Assembly (NCBI RefSeq): GCF_029892425.1 | Contig: NZ_JARXWB010000001.1 | Coordinates: 372,001 to 436,000, forward strand | Reading direction: 5' to 3' | DNA from: Bradyrhizobium sp. BR13661 | GTDB taxonomy: Bacteria > Pseudomonadota > Alphaproteobacteria > Rhizobiales > Xanthobacteraceae | DNA length: 64,000 nt | In this document: one piece after another, positions 1-8,216 of the stretch | How positions within the stretch are numbered: the stretch's first letter is position 1 | Layout: every line of letters starts with the position of its first letter | Translations under genes and position numbers: made by a program | Notes under the pieces: model-generated | The model's database searches: none | The model's input: only the letters and a program-made list of their open reading frames with translations | Told to the model about the DNA's origin: nothing

Positions 1-548
1 GCTTCCAGCGCGGCCTTGAGCGCGGCGCCAGATGTATCCGCGATGACCTTGGCCGCCCCTTTGGAAGCCCGAACCACTCTGCCGTAGAAATCGTCCGGAA
101 CTCCTGGTGGCAGGCTGCCGCTTGCGATAACGAACGCAGCCTGCGCACTGAGGCGTTCAATTGTGTCGAGACACTGCTGCCATTCGAATTCACTGAGGGG
201 GGCTCCGGGAAACACCAGCCGGAACTGCTCTTTGCTCGTCTCATCGAAGACGGTGATGTCTTGGCGGGTATCCTTCGATGTCGGAATGACGATGCTGCGC
301 ACGGCCTCGCGTTCAACCAGGGCTGCCAATGTCTGCCCGGTGGCGCCGCCGGCCGGATAGACCGCGGTCGCCTCGAAGCCCAGTCGCTTCAGGACGCGCG
401 CCACATTGATCCCGCCGCCGCCGGGATCGCGTTGAGGTTCGGCGCAGCGCATCTTCGTGAAGGGCACCATCTTCGTGACCGAGGTCGAGACATCGAGAGC
501 CGGGTTGATGGTCAAGGTGACGATGTCGAGTTGCGGTGTCTCAGCCAA
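1..548 (-). CDS. pfkB: 6-phosphofructokinase II (PfkB family), 3' end outside window
   Basis: Phosphorylates fructose 6-phosphate to fructose 1,6-bisphosphate in the cytoplasm, the committed step of the Embden-Meyerhof route that many rhizobia lack. About 182 codons are visible, so the C-terminal part with the catalytic Asp and ATP site is off the window. The product starts like E. coli PfkB: a D-I-V-T-L-T-I-N-P strand, the substrate-binding motif GGGGINVARV, PAGGATGQTL, SGSLPPGVP and ADTSGAALKAAL. The start is a TTG at 548-546 with GGAGGT about 8 nt upstream; no ATG fits. It overlaps the glucokinase remnant by 8 bp and lies downstream of the beta-glucosidase, so the three are probably co-transcribed. 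Confidence 0.9.
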   Translation of the reverse strand, partial: MAETPQLDIVTLTINPALDVSTSVTKMVPFTKMRCAEPQRDPGGGGINVARVLKRLGFEATAVYPAGGATGQTLAALVEREAVRSIVIPTSKDTRQDITVFDETSKEQFRLVFPGAPLSEFEWQQCLDTIERLSAQAAFVIASGSLPPGVPDDFYGRVVRASKGAAKVIADTSGAALKAALE

Positions 549-735
549 GGCTTTCGACCTCCATCAGGTTACGAAGACCGACGAAGGCGACGTCCTCGTC
601 CAGGATCAGATAGGCCGGTATTGGTTCCAGGAAGTTTCGGAGCCGCCCCTTCTCCTCGAAGCGCCGTCGAAACTGGGAGGCGGCAAGATAGTCTGGCATG
701 TGGTGCAATCGGCCCCGCAGTGTCGTCTTGATCAT
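541..735 (-). pseudogene. Glucokinase C-terminal remnant (64 codons)
   Basis: This frame matches only the last 50 or so residues of a bacterial glucokinase of about 320. The stretch YLAASQFRRRFEEKG, then IPAYLILDED and a late V-G-L, lines up with the E. coli Glk C-terminus (FRAAFEDKGRF, IPVYLIVHD, LLGSG). The ATP and glucose sites are absent, so it cannot be an active kinase. Its ATG overlaps the beta-glucosidase stop (ATGA) and its end carries the ribosome binding site of pfkB. It is either a deletion scar or a short ORF kept for translational coupling. The family call is from remembered sequence patterns. Confidence 0.7.
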
Positions 736-2066
736 GGCCGCATCGCCCTGATCAACCCGGCATACCAGCCGAACGACGATTTCGGAGTTCGCCGCAGAGA
801 AGCATAATCAACGTACGTCAAGCCGAACCTGATGCTGTAGCCGGAATCCCATTCGAAATTGTCAAGCAGCGACCAGACGAAATAGCCGCGAACATCGACG
901 CCGCCTGCAGCGGCGTCATTCATCGCGTTGATATAGGCCTTGAGAAATTCTATTCGGCCCGGGTCGATGACAGCACCGGTCCGGTCAGGTTCGTCGGAAT
1001 TGCCGTATCCATTCTCGAGCACATAGATCGGCAGGCCATATCTGGTATGGACCGCCAGCAGCGTCTCGCTGAAAGCGTCGGGATCAATCGGCCATCCGAT
1101 CGGGGTCAAGGCAGCGTCGGCCGGCTTGTCGCCGAAGTCGTAGCCCAGCATCGAGTCCGCCCGCGACTTCACGTAGACCGGGCTGTAGTGATTCAATCCA
1201 AACCAATCGAGCGGACGGCAAATTCGCGCAAGGTCGCCGGGTTGCATATGCGGTTCGATCGCATCTCGCATCGACGGCGGATACTCGCCGCGGCATTGCG
1301 GATCTGGAAAGGCCGCATTCCAGTACACATCCAGGCGCGCTGCCGCCGCCGCATCGACTTCGCTTGCACTGGAAGGCCGGCATGGCTGCCGATTGTGAAT
1401 GCAGCCGATCGAGGCGTTGACGACGTCAGCGCGGAGCACATCCACCGCGGCTCCGTGGGCAAGATTGACGTTATGGATCATACGGTGGAGCTTGTCTTCG
1501 CTGCTGCTATCCTGCTTGCCGAGCGAACGGCTGAACAGGCTGAACATCGACGGTTCGTTGAATGTCGCAAACCGCTTGACCCGGTCGCCAAGGCGCGTGG
1601 CGATCAAAGCTGCATAGTCGGCGAACCATGTGGCCGATGCCCGATTGAGCCATCCGCCTTGCTCCTCGAGGGCTTGGGGGAGGTCCCAATGATACAGGCA
1701 CAGCCACGGCTCGATGCCGTCGGCCAAGAGCGCGTCGACCAGCCGGTCATAGAATGCAAGGCCGGCCTCGTTGATAGGGCCGCGCCCCTGCGGCAGGACG
1801 CGCGGCCAGGCCACCGAGAACCGGTACGCCTGCACGCCTAGTGCCTTCATGAGACCGACATCTTCGCGGTAGCGATGGTAGTGATCACACGCGACGTCGC
1901 CGGTGTCGTGGTTCTTGATTGAACCGGTCCGACAATAGATGTCCCAAACGCTCAATCCGCGCCCATCCTCCTGCGTTGCCCCTTCGATCTGGAAGCTGGA
2001 GGTGGACACGCCCCAGATGAAGTCAGGGCGCAGGCTGGCGATGTTCGGCAGTGGCGTTGTCGGCAT
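732..2066 (-). CDS. GH1 family beta-glucosidase
   Basis: Retaining glycoside hydrolase of 444 residues, the usual GH1 length, hydrolysing beta-glucosides such as cellobiose to glucose. Visible GH1 features: the N-terminal FIWGVSTSSFQIEGA, YRFSVAWPR, LYHWDLPQ, acid/base TFNEP (E171), and the nucleophile in VLENGYG (E351), followed by the aglycone-site WSLLDNFEW. There is no signal peptide, so it acts in the cytoplasm on imported disaccharide. It is first in a minus-strand set with the glucokinase scar and pfkB, suggesting delivery of glucose units into glycolysis. A FixK-type palindrome lies about 126 bp upstream of the ATG. Confidence 0.93.
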   Translation of the reverse strand: MPTTPLPNIASLRPDFIWGVSTSSFQIEGATQEDGRGLSVWDIYCRTGSIKNHDTGDVACDHYHRYREDVGLMKALGVQAYRFSVAWPRVLPQGRGPINEAGLAFYDRLVDALLADGIEPWLCLYHWDLPQALEEQGGWLNRASATWFADYAALIATRLGDRVKRFATFNEPSMFSLFSRSLGKQDSSSEDKLHRMIHNVNLAHGAAVDVLRADVVNASIGCIHNRQPCRPSSASEVDAAAAARLDVYWNAAFPDPQCRGEYPPSMRDAIEPHMQPGDLARICRPLDWFGLNHYSPVYVKSRADSMLGYDFGDKPADAALTPIGWPIDPDAFSETLLAVHTRYGLPIYVLENGYGNSDEPDRTGAVIDPGRIEFLKAYINAMNDAAAGGVDVRGYFVWSLLDNFEWDSGYSIRFGLTYVDYASLRRTPKSSFGWYAGLIRAMRP

Positions 2067-2185
2067 GAGCGACCTGCTTGGTCCTGCTCAGCCGGTGTCT
2101 GGTTACGCGTCACGCGACCGGCCGGCTGGATTTCAGGCGCGTTGTCTCCCTCCGGAATTGGTAATCAGGGTGGCCCCGGCTGGTA

Positions 2186-2199
2186 TTGAGATAGGTCAA
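2186..2199. promoter_or_regulatory. FNR/FixK-type box TTGA-GATAGG-TCAA
   Basis: Exact TTGA-N6-TCAA palindrome in the gap between the beta-glucosidase operon and the divergent hydrolase. Centre to the beta-glucosidase ATG is about 126 bp. A class II site (centre at -41.5) would start that transcript near 2151, with a weak TACCAA at 2163-2158 as a possible -10. For the plus-strand gene the centre is only 34 bp from the chosen ATG, so it more likely serves the minus operon. Confidence 0.65.
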
Positions 2200-2226
2200 G
2201 AACCCCTGGCTTGGCCGTGCGATGGA

Positions 2227-3597
2227 ATGGCAACTTCAGACAGCCCGGGGGCACGCTTGCGAAGGACCGGATGGGGAGGGGTCGTCGACGACGGCCTCGA
2301 GGGAAGCGGCTTCTTCCGCATCGCCGAGCGCAATGGCGTATTCTGGTTCGTCGATCCCGATGGTGGCCGCTTCATCTCGAAGGGAATCAACACGGTCCGC
2401 TTCGATCAGGACCACATCGGGCGCAGCGAGCGCGTGCCCTATGCCGAGGCCTGTCGGGCCAAATACGGCAGCCTGCCAACCTGGCGCGCCGCTGCGTCCA
2501 ACCGCCTTGCAAGCTGGCAATTCAACACAGTCGGCTGCTGGTCGGACCAAGGCGTCGCCAGTGCGGGGTCGCAACTACTGGCGGACGCGCCAACCGCGGA
2601 GCTCGGTATGTCCTTTCGCATTCATCGCCGCGATCAGATCTTTCCGGATGTCTTCGATCCGGAGTTTTCGGCGCATATCCGCGCAGTCGCCGATCAGCGT
2701 TGCAGGCATCGGCGCAACGATCCCGGCTTGCTCGGCACCTTCATCGACAATGAACTCTACTGGTCGCCCGACTGGCGCGGTACCGACGAGCTCCTGACGC
2801 TGTTCATGAACCTGCCGCCTCGCCGACCAGGCAGAGTCGCCGCCCTCTCGGGTCTGCAGGCGCGTTATCGGGACTTTGCCCAATTCAATGCGGTATGGCG
2901 TACAACGGCGCGATCCTGGGAGGAGCTTGGCAGGATCGAACATGTCATGGCGCCATTCGTCAGGCTTCGCCCTGGTATCTTGAACGATGCGCTCGAAACC
3001 AAGGCCAACCTGGCAAATCAAGCCCGGGAGGCGTTTTCGGCAGATTGCGATGCCTTCGTGGCGGTCGTGGCCGACAAGTATTTCGAACTGTGCGTCTCGG
3101 CAATCAAGACGGCCGATCCCAATCATCTCGTGCTCGGATCCCGGTTCGGCTATCAACCGCTGGCGGGCGTCATTGCCGCAGCCGGTCGTCACCTCGATGT
3201 CATCTCCTTCAATTGCTACGAGTTCAACCCGGGCCCAATCATTGACGCCTATGCCGCCACCAGCAAGCCATGCCTGATCTCTGAATTCTCCTTTCGCGGT
3301 GATGACGCGGGCCTGCCAAATTCCAAAGGGGCGGGACCGCGCGTTGCCACTCAGACCGAGCGCGCCCGGGCCTTCGAGGGCTATGTTGCGATGGCCCTCA
3401 GCAAGCCGAATGTGGTCGGCTACCACTGGTTCGAGCATGCCGACCAGCCAGCGGAGGGGCGCTTTGACGGAGAAGATTCGAATTTCGGCACGGTGACCAT
3501 CGACGACGAGGTCTATGGCGAACTGACGAGAACCATGACCAGAGTCAATGCGGCCGTGGAACACATTCACGCCGCTGCGGTCCCAGCGGTGATCTGA
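2227..3597 (+). CDS. Agarase-like / GH-A clan glycoside hydrolase, substrate unknown
   Basis: 456-residue protein with a TIM-barrel glycosidase pattern. The N-terminus contains GFFRIAERNGVFWFVDPDGG followed by F-I-S-K-G-I-N-T, as in beta-agarase/GH50-like proteins. The motif T-F-I-D-N-E-L-Y-W offers the acid/base Glu after Asn, and L-I-S-E-F-S-F-R offers the nucleophile Glu; late Y-H-W-F-E-H also fits the barrel. No signal peptide is seen with this start. The frame is open back to 1939, opposite the beta-glucosidase start, but similarity begins only after 2227, so I chose that ATG; its ribosome site is weak. Polysaccharide specificity cannot be read from the sequence. Confidence 0.7.
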   Translation: MATSDSPGARLRRTGWGGVVDDGLEGSGFFRIAERNGVFWFVDPDGGRFISKGINTVRFDQDHIGRSERVPYAEACRAKYGSLPTWRAAASNRLASWQFNTVGCWSDQGVASAGSQLLADAPTAELGMSFRIHRRDQIFPDVFDPEFSAHIRAVADQRCRHRRNDPGLLGTFIDNELYWSPDWRGTDELLTLFMNLPPRRPGRVAALSGLQARYRDFAQFNAVWRTTARSWEELGRIEHVMAPFVRLRPGILNDALETKANLANQAREAFSADCDAFVAVVADKYFELCVSAIKTADPNHLVLGSRFGYQPLAGVIAAAGRHLDVISFNCYEFNPGPIIDAYAATSKPCLISEFSFRGDDAGLPNSKGAGPRVATQTERARAFEGYVAMALSKPNVVGYHWFEHADQPAEGRFDGEDSNFGTVTIDDEVYGELTRTMTRVNAAVEHIHAAAVPAVI

Positions 3598-3618
3598 TCG
3601 CCGCAATGCGCAAAAGCG

Positions 3619-6030
3619 TCATGTCCCGGATCTTGGCAGATTGGCCTCGGCATCGGATACAACGGCCATCGTGCGAAATACGCTCGAGGGATTGACGCTG
3701 ATCGAGTCGATGCCGAGCTCCGTCAGATATCGCGCGACCTCCGGGTAGTTCGCCGGTGCTTCGCCGCAGATGCCGATATGACGGCCGTTGCGCTTGGCGC
3801 CCACCACGGCCTGTCGGAACATCTCCAGCATTCCGGGGTCGCGCTCGTCGAAATCGAAGGCGACGATATCGGAATCCCGGTCGACCCCCAGCGTAAGTTG
3901 GGTGAGGTCGTTCGAGCCGATCGAGAAGCCATCGAATAACTGGGAAAATGCGTCGATCTGGATGACGTTATTCGGGATCTCGCACATGACGTAAATCTCG
4001 AGACCGTCTTCGCCGCGCTTCAGTCCATTGGCAGCCATCGTCGCGATAACGCGCCGGCCTTCCTCGACGGTTCGGCAGAACGGCACCATGATGCGCAGAT
4101 TGGAGAGACCCATCTCCTTCCGCACCCGGCGGAGTGCTGCGCACTCCAGCGCAAATCCTTCGGCATAGGCAGGATGGCTGTAGCGGGAGGCGCCCCGGAA
4201 ACCGAGCATCGGGTTCTCTTCCCGGGGCTCGAAGCCTTCGCCACCGATCAGGCTGGCGTATTCGTTGGTTTTGAAGTCCGAAAGACGCACGATCACGGGC
4301 TTCGGATAGAATGCCGCGGCGATGGTGCCGACGCCTTCCGCCAGTCTTTGAACGAAGAAGTCGGCCGGGCTGGTGAAGCCCTTCACCAGGCGCGCGATCT
4401 CGGCGCGCGCCCTGGCTGACTTGACCTTGTCCGGCTTGAGCAGGGCCATCGGGTGAACGCCGATATGCTCGCTGATGATGAATTCCATGCGGGCAAGGCC
4501 GACGCCGGCCTGTGGCTGCATCGCGGTGCGGAACGCCATCTCCGGTGTGCCGACATTCACCATAATGGCCGTGCGCGGCCGCCGAAGCTCGCTGACCGGC
4601 GTTCTGGTCACGTCGAAAGCAATCGTTCCCTCATATACGCTGCCAACGTCGCCTTGGGCGCAGCAGATCGTCACCTCGGTCCCGGTCTTGATCTTCTCCG
4701 TCGCGAGAGTGGTGCCCACCACGGCGGGGATGCCCAATTCTCGCGCGATGATGGCGGCATGGCAGGTGCGGCCACCCTTGTCGGTGATGATGCCGGCCGC
4801 AATCTTCATGACCGGCTCCCAATCCGGACTGGTAGCCGGCGCCACCAGGATCTCGCCGGGCCTGAAGGCTGCAAGGTCGCGCGCAGTCACGATGCGACGC
4901 GTCCGTCCCGAAGCGATCTTCTCACCCACCGCGCGACCGGTGACGATGACCGGGCCACGCCCCTTCAGGTTGTAGGTCTCGTAGACGTCCGCGGCGCGCC
5001 GCGAGGCGACGGTTTCAGGGCGAGCCTGAATGATGTAGAGCTTTCCGTCGGCGCCGTCCTTGGCCCATTCGATGTCCATCGGCATCGCGACCCCGGCGTG
5101 CTTGGAGTAGTGAGCCTCGATCAGGACCGCGCTCTCGGCAAGGCTGAGCACCTCCGGGTCGGAAATGCAGAACGTCCGGCGTTCCGCCTCAGGCACGTTG
5201 CGGGTCAGCGTCGCATGCTTACCCCCACCTTTGCCGTAGATCATGCGGATTTGCTTGGCGCCCAGCCGGCGCCGCAGCACGCGGCGATATCCCTGGCTCA
5301 GCGTGGGCTTGTGAACATAGAATTCGTCCGGGTCGACCTGGCCTTGCACGATGGTCTCGCCGAGACCGTAGCAGCCGGTGATGAAAACCACCTCGCGAAA
5401 GCCGGATTCGGTATCGAGCGTGAAGATGACGCCGCTGGCTGCCAGATCGGACCGGACCATTTTCATCACGGCGACGGAGAGCGCGACCTTGAAGTGATCG
5501 AAGCCGTTGTCGATGCGATAGGAGATCGCGCGATCGGTGAAAATGGAGGCAAAGCAGCGCCGGCAAGCTTCGAACAAGTCCGTGGGCCCGCGCACATTGA
5601 GAAAGCTTTCGTGCTGACCTGCAAAACTCGCCGTCGGTAGATCCTCTGCCGTCGCGGAGCTGCGTACGGCGACGGCGACCCCTCTCCCGGCGTCGCGTTC
5701 AAGCTGTCGATAGGCTTCCACGATCTGTTCGCGCAGCAGCGGCGTGTCCATCGCCCCGTATATGATCTCGCGGGCTTTGGCGGCCTTACTCGCGAGCTGC
5801 TTGATCTTGCTCTTGTCGATCCCATCGAGAAGTCGGTGAAGCGCGTCGGCTACGCCGTCCCGCGATAGCGCTTCGCGATAGGCGTCTGCCGTGATGGCGA
5901 AGCCGTTGGGGACGGCAACCCCTTGGGATGCGAGCGCGGAATACAATTCGCCAAGCGAAGCGGTCTTGCCGCCGACCAGTCCGACGTCGCCCAATCCGAT
6001 TTCGAGGAAAGATCTGATATATCCCGACAT
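3619..6030 (-). CDS. ppsA: Phosphoenolpyruvate synthase (pyruvate, water dikinase)
   Basis: Converts pyruvate, ATP and water to PEP, AMP and phosphate; cytoplasmic. 803 residues, close to E. coli PpsA (792). The N-terminal ATP-grasp part has GLVGGKTASLGEL (about 17-29) and AVRSSATAEDLP (121-132). The central phosphohistidine domain carries GGRTCHAAIIARE with H424. The C-terminal PEP/pyruvate barrel has FSIGSNDLTQLTLGVDRDS and G-I-C-G-E-A. It is monocistronic. A FixK-type box is centred 40 bp before the ATG and no Shine-Dalgarno is visible there, so the mRNA may be leaderless. Next to pfkB and stress genes it may rebalance PEP and pyruvate under low oxygen. Confidence 0.95.
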   Translation of the reverse strand: MSGYIRSFLEIGLGDVGLVGGKTASLGELYSALASQGVAVPNGFAITADAYREALSRDGVADALHRLLDGIDKSKIKQLASKAAKAREIIYGAMDTPLLREQIVEAYRQLERDAGRGVAVAVRSSATAEDLPTASFAGQHESFLNVRGPTDLFEACRRCFASIFTDRAISYRIDNGFDHFKVALSVAVMKMVRSDLAASGVIFTLDTESGFREVVFITGCYGLGETIVQGQVDPDEFYVHKPTLSQGYRRVLRRRLGAKQIRMIYGKGGGKHATLTRNVPEAERRTFCISDPEVLSLAESAVLIEAHYSKHAGVAMPMDIEWAKDGADGKLYIIQARPETVASRRAADVYETYNLKGRGPVIVTGRAVGEKIASGRTRRIVTARDLAAFRPGEILVAPATSPDWEPVMKIAAGIITDKGGRTCHAAIIARELGIPAVVGTTLATEKIKTGTEVTICCAQGDVGSVYEGTIAFDVTRTPVSELRRPRTAIMVNVGTPEMAFRTAMQPQAGVGLARMEFIISEHIGVHPMALLKPDKVKSARARAEIARLVKGFTSPADFFVQRLAEGVGTIAAAFYPKPVIVRLSDFKTNEYASLIGGEGFEPREENPMLGFRGASRYSHPAYAEGFALECAALRRVRKEMGLSNLRIMVPFCRTVEEGRRVIATMAANGLKRGEDGLEIYVMCEIPNNVIQIDAFSQLFDGFSIGSNDLTQLTLGVDRDSDIVAFDFDERDPGMLEMFRQAVVGAKRNGRHIGICGEAPANYPEVARYLTELGIDSISVNPSSVFRTMAVVSDAEANLPRSGT

Positions 6031-6063
6031 GCAACGAGCAGATCACGCCCCGCCTGCTCGGCC

Positions 6064-6077
6064 TTGAGGCAGGTCAA
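6064..6077. promoter_or_regulatory. FNR/FixK-type box TTGA-GGCAGG-TCAA before ppsA
   Basis: Exact palindrome centred at 6070.5. The ppsA ATG is at 6030, so a class II arrangement puts the transcription start on or beside the A of the ATG. The matching -10 window (about 6041-6036) is not AT-rich. On the other side lies the 3' end of cbpM, so ppsA is the only sensible target. Confidence 0.7.
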
Positions 6078-6160
6078 CCTTTCGAACGATTAGCGCGTCG
6101 CCCGATCGTCGATAACATTCCGAAGCAAATGTCCGACACGCGCGGCCGATGCGTTGAAGG

Positions 6161-6496
6161 TCAGGCTTTGAGCTTGCTTTCCGGCGATGTCGCGGCTGCG
6201 ATCGAGAGCTGAACGGCTTCGTCCTGCGTCTTGATGGCCCGGGTCAGGGAAAACAACCGTTGGCGCGTGTCGTAAAGCTGATCAAGCAGCGACAGCACGA
6301 GTGGAAGTGAGCTGTCATCAACGTCGAGGTCATAGGTCAGCGTACAGATGAGGCGGATCCGCGCGCATTCCATGTCCGAGAACGTCAGAGACCCTCCGTC
6401 CTGTTCCGGCACGACCAGTTCTTCGTTGACCCAACGTTCGAGATCGGCGCGCTGGAGCGAGGAGATGGTCGCCAAAAGATCGTCAACAGCCATCAT
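6161..6496 (-). CDS. cbpM: Chaperone modulator CbpM
   Basis: 111-residue MerR-like helical protein that binds the J-domain of CbpA and restrains its co-chaperone activity. It follows the family pattern: an N-terminal helix with L-E-R-W-V-N-E-E-L-V-V-P, then DMECARIRLICTLTYDLDVD and a C-terminal helix with LDQLYDTRQRLFSLTRAI. Its ATG overlaps the cbpA stop (ATGA at 6496-6493), so I chose this start and not the longer upstream frame. The cbpA-cbpM pairing is itself strong support. Confidence 0.88.
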   Translation of the reverse strand: MMAVDDLLATISSLQRADLERWVNEELVVPEQDGGSLTFSDMECARIRLICTLTYDLDVDDSSLPLVLSLLDQLYDTRQRLFSLTRAIKTQDEAVQLSIAAATSPESKLKA

Positions 6497-7410
6497 GACT
6501 CCATCTCCTTGCGTGGATACTGAGGGTTTTTCGGCCGCCATGCTTCCAGAAATCGTACCAGTTCGGGTTCTTCGGCAGTGGGAAGGATGACCTTCAGCTT
6601 GATCAATTGATGTCCGCGCTGCCCGGACTTTCGGTTGCGGATACCTCTTTCGCGCAGCCGCAGCGTGGTGCCGGAATTCGAACCCTTCGGGATCGTCACC
6701 GTCACCGGTTGAGTGATTGTCGGTACCTCGACTTGGCCTCCCAGCACCGCCTCGCGCAGGGTCACGGGTATTTCGACATGGATGTTGTCATCCTTGCGAT
6801 GGAAGAACGGATGCGGCTGGATGTGCAACTCGACATAGGCATCGCCTGGCGGCCCGCCGCCATAGCCTGGCATTCCCTGGCCTTTCAGCCGCAGCATCTG
6901 CCGGTCCTCGGCGCCCTCGGGAACGATCACCTCCAGGGTCTTGCCGTCCGGCAGCGTGACAGCGCGCGTGGCACCGCTGGCGGCGTCCACGATGGCCACC
7001 GGCAGCACATAGCTCACATCCTGACCGCGCGCCCGGAATGCCCTCTCTGATCGTTGCCCTCTGCCGGCAAACGCTTTTGCCAGGAATTCTTCCAGATCTT
7101 CGTTGCTGTCAAATCCATCCTGCGCGGCATGGCCGGTGTAGGCAGGTCCGTCGGCGAAGTCGCGATAGAATGGCTCCTGCGGCCGCTCTGCGCCGCTGGC
7201 GTCGATCTCACCTGCATCAAACCGCCGTCGCTTCTCCTTGTCCTTGAGCAGATCGTTGGCAGCCGAGATGGCCTTGAACTTGGCCTCTGCCTCCTTGTCG
7301 CCCGGATGCAGGTCGGGATGAAATTTGCGCGCGAGTTTTTTGAAGGCGCTTTTGATCTCCTTCTCGGTCGCGGATCGGGTTACGCCAAGCGTCTCGTAAG
7401 GGTCTTTCAT
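6493..7410 (-). CDS. cbpA: CbpA/DnaJ-class co-chaperone without zinc finger
   Basis: 305-residue J-protein that stimulates DnaK; CbpA also binds curved DNA. Residues 1-70 are a J-domain with the HPD triad at 31-33 (KFHPDLHPGD). A G/F-like linker follows (about 75-125). The rest is the two-barrel substrate-binding region (LPVAIVDAASGATRAVTLPDG; GQGMPGYGGGPPGDAYV; HIQPHPFFHRKDDNIH; G-T-T-L-R-L-R-E-R-G-I). The CxxCxGxG repeats of true DnaJ are missing, which separates CbpA from DnaJ. It sits between the nitroreductase gene (20 nt upstream) and overlapping cbpM, so the three are probably one operon under the box at 8040-8053. Confidence 0.93.
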   Translation of the reverse strand: MKDPYETLGVTRSATEKEIKSAFKKLARKFHPDLHPGDKEAEAKFKAISAANDLLKDKEKRRRFDAGEIDASGAERPQEPFYRDFADGPAYTGHAAQDGFDSNEDLEEFLAKAFAGRGQRSERAFRARGQDVSYVLPVAIVDAASGATRAVTLPDGKTLEVIVPEGAEDRQMLRLKGQGMPGYGGGPPGDAYVELHIQPHPFFHRKDDNIHVEIPVTLREAVLGGQVEVPTITQPVTVTIPKGSNSGTTLRLRERGIRNRKSGQRGHQLIKLKVILPTAEEPELVRFLEAWRPKNPQYPRKEMES

Positions 7411-7430
7411 TTCACCTGATCCCCGAAGGT

Positions 7431-7988
7431 CTACGAAATCCAGTCAACCTTCGCGGCCTTTCTGGGAACCGGCGCCGCCGCTGTCTTGGGATGCCCTACG
7501 ATGATGGGCGCGACCGGCACGGTCATGCCGGAAAGCTTAAGCGACGACTTTCCCTCCGACGTTCCAAGCCAGGCTTGCGCAAACCCGATCCAGCATGTCC
7601 CCAATCCCACGGCGCAGGCCGCCAACATCAAGTTCTCCGCCGCGAGAGCGCAATCCTCAACGACCCAGGGACCCTCGGGTGCCGAGATCACGACCAATGC
7701 CGGCGCGTGATAGAATATGTCGAAATCGGGATTTTCGAGGATGCTTTGGAAGTGATGCGATGCCAACGCCGCGGCCGAGGTCCTGAGCATATGCGCCTTT
7801 GCTTCGCGCGAAATGCGGGCGAGTAGTGCCTTGTCCTGCACGATGGTAAACAGCCATGGCTGTTGATTGACGGCGCTAGGCGCCTGGATGGCAGCATCAA
7901 TGAGTTGCCTCAACACTTGCTCGTCCACCGGTTGCGAGGTGAATTCGCGTACCGCGCGCCGACGATAGATGGCTTCTTTGAGATCCAT
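7431..7988 (-). CDS. Nitroreductase family flavoprotein
   Basis: 185-residue FMN-dependent NAD(P)H oxidoreductase of the nitroreductase superfamily. It opens with the classic AIYRRRAVREF (FMN phosphate-binding arginines), then Q-A-P-S-A-V-N-Q-Q-P-W as the second flavin contact and GLGTCWIGFA near the C-terminus. The substrate cannot be told. ATG codons at 8006 and 8000 are also in frame, but the upstream FixK-type box predicts a transcription start near 8005. The ATG at 7988 has GGAG 8-10 nt upstream, so I chose it. It heads the cbpA-cbpM operon. A nitroreductase (Acg) is also a member of the mycobacterial dormancy regulon. Confidence 0.88.
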   Translation of the reverse strand: MDLKEAIYRRRAVREFTSQPVDEQVLRQLIDAAIQAPSAVNQQPWLFTIVQDKALLARISREAKAHMLRTSAAALASHHFQSILENPDFDIFYHAPALVVISAPEGPWVVEDCALAAENLMLAACAVGLGTCWIGFAQAWLGTSEGKSSLKLSGMTVPVAPIIVGHPKTAAAPVPRKAAKVDWIS

Positions 7989-8039
7989 GGCCGTCTCCAT
8001 TTGCATTCAATAATCCTGACGCACCCGCCATTTCTCGGT

Positions 8040-8053
8040 TTGATGTCGATCAA
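8040..8053. promoter_or_regulatory. FNR/FixK-type box TTGA-TGTCGA-TCAA
   Basis: Exact palindrome centred at 8046.5, between the divergent nitroreductase-cbpA-cbpM operon and the methyltransferase/esterase fusion. On the minus strand a GATTAT at 8015-8010 is a plausible -10. The plus-strand gene start at 8217 is 170 bp away, so control of that side is less certain. Confidence 0.7.
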
Positions 8054-8216
8054 ATCGATGGAGGCACATTGATCCTAGGTTGCCGTTGGAGGCTGATCAT
8101 GCATGGACGCGCTGCCATTCGTGCGACGATCGGGCGCGACGGTCGACGGCGTTATTGCAGATAGCGGAGACGTTTGCAGGAGCACTCCACGTGAGCGAGA
8201 TGCAGGAGCCGCCTTC

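Noticed and set aside
1939..2226. N-terminal extension of the agarase-like hydrolase
   Set aside because: Overlaps the divergent beta-glucosidase start and its promoter; no family similarity before 2227.
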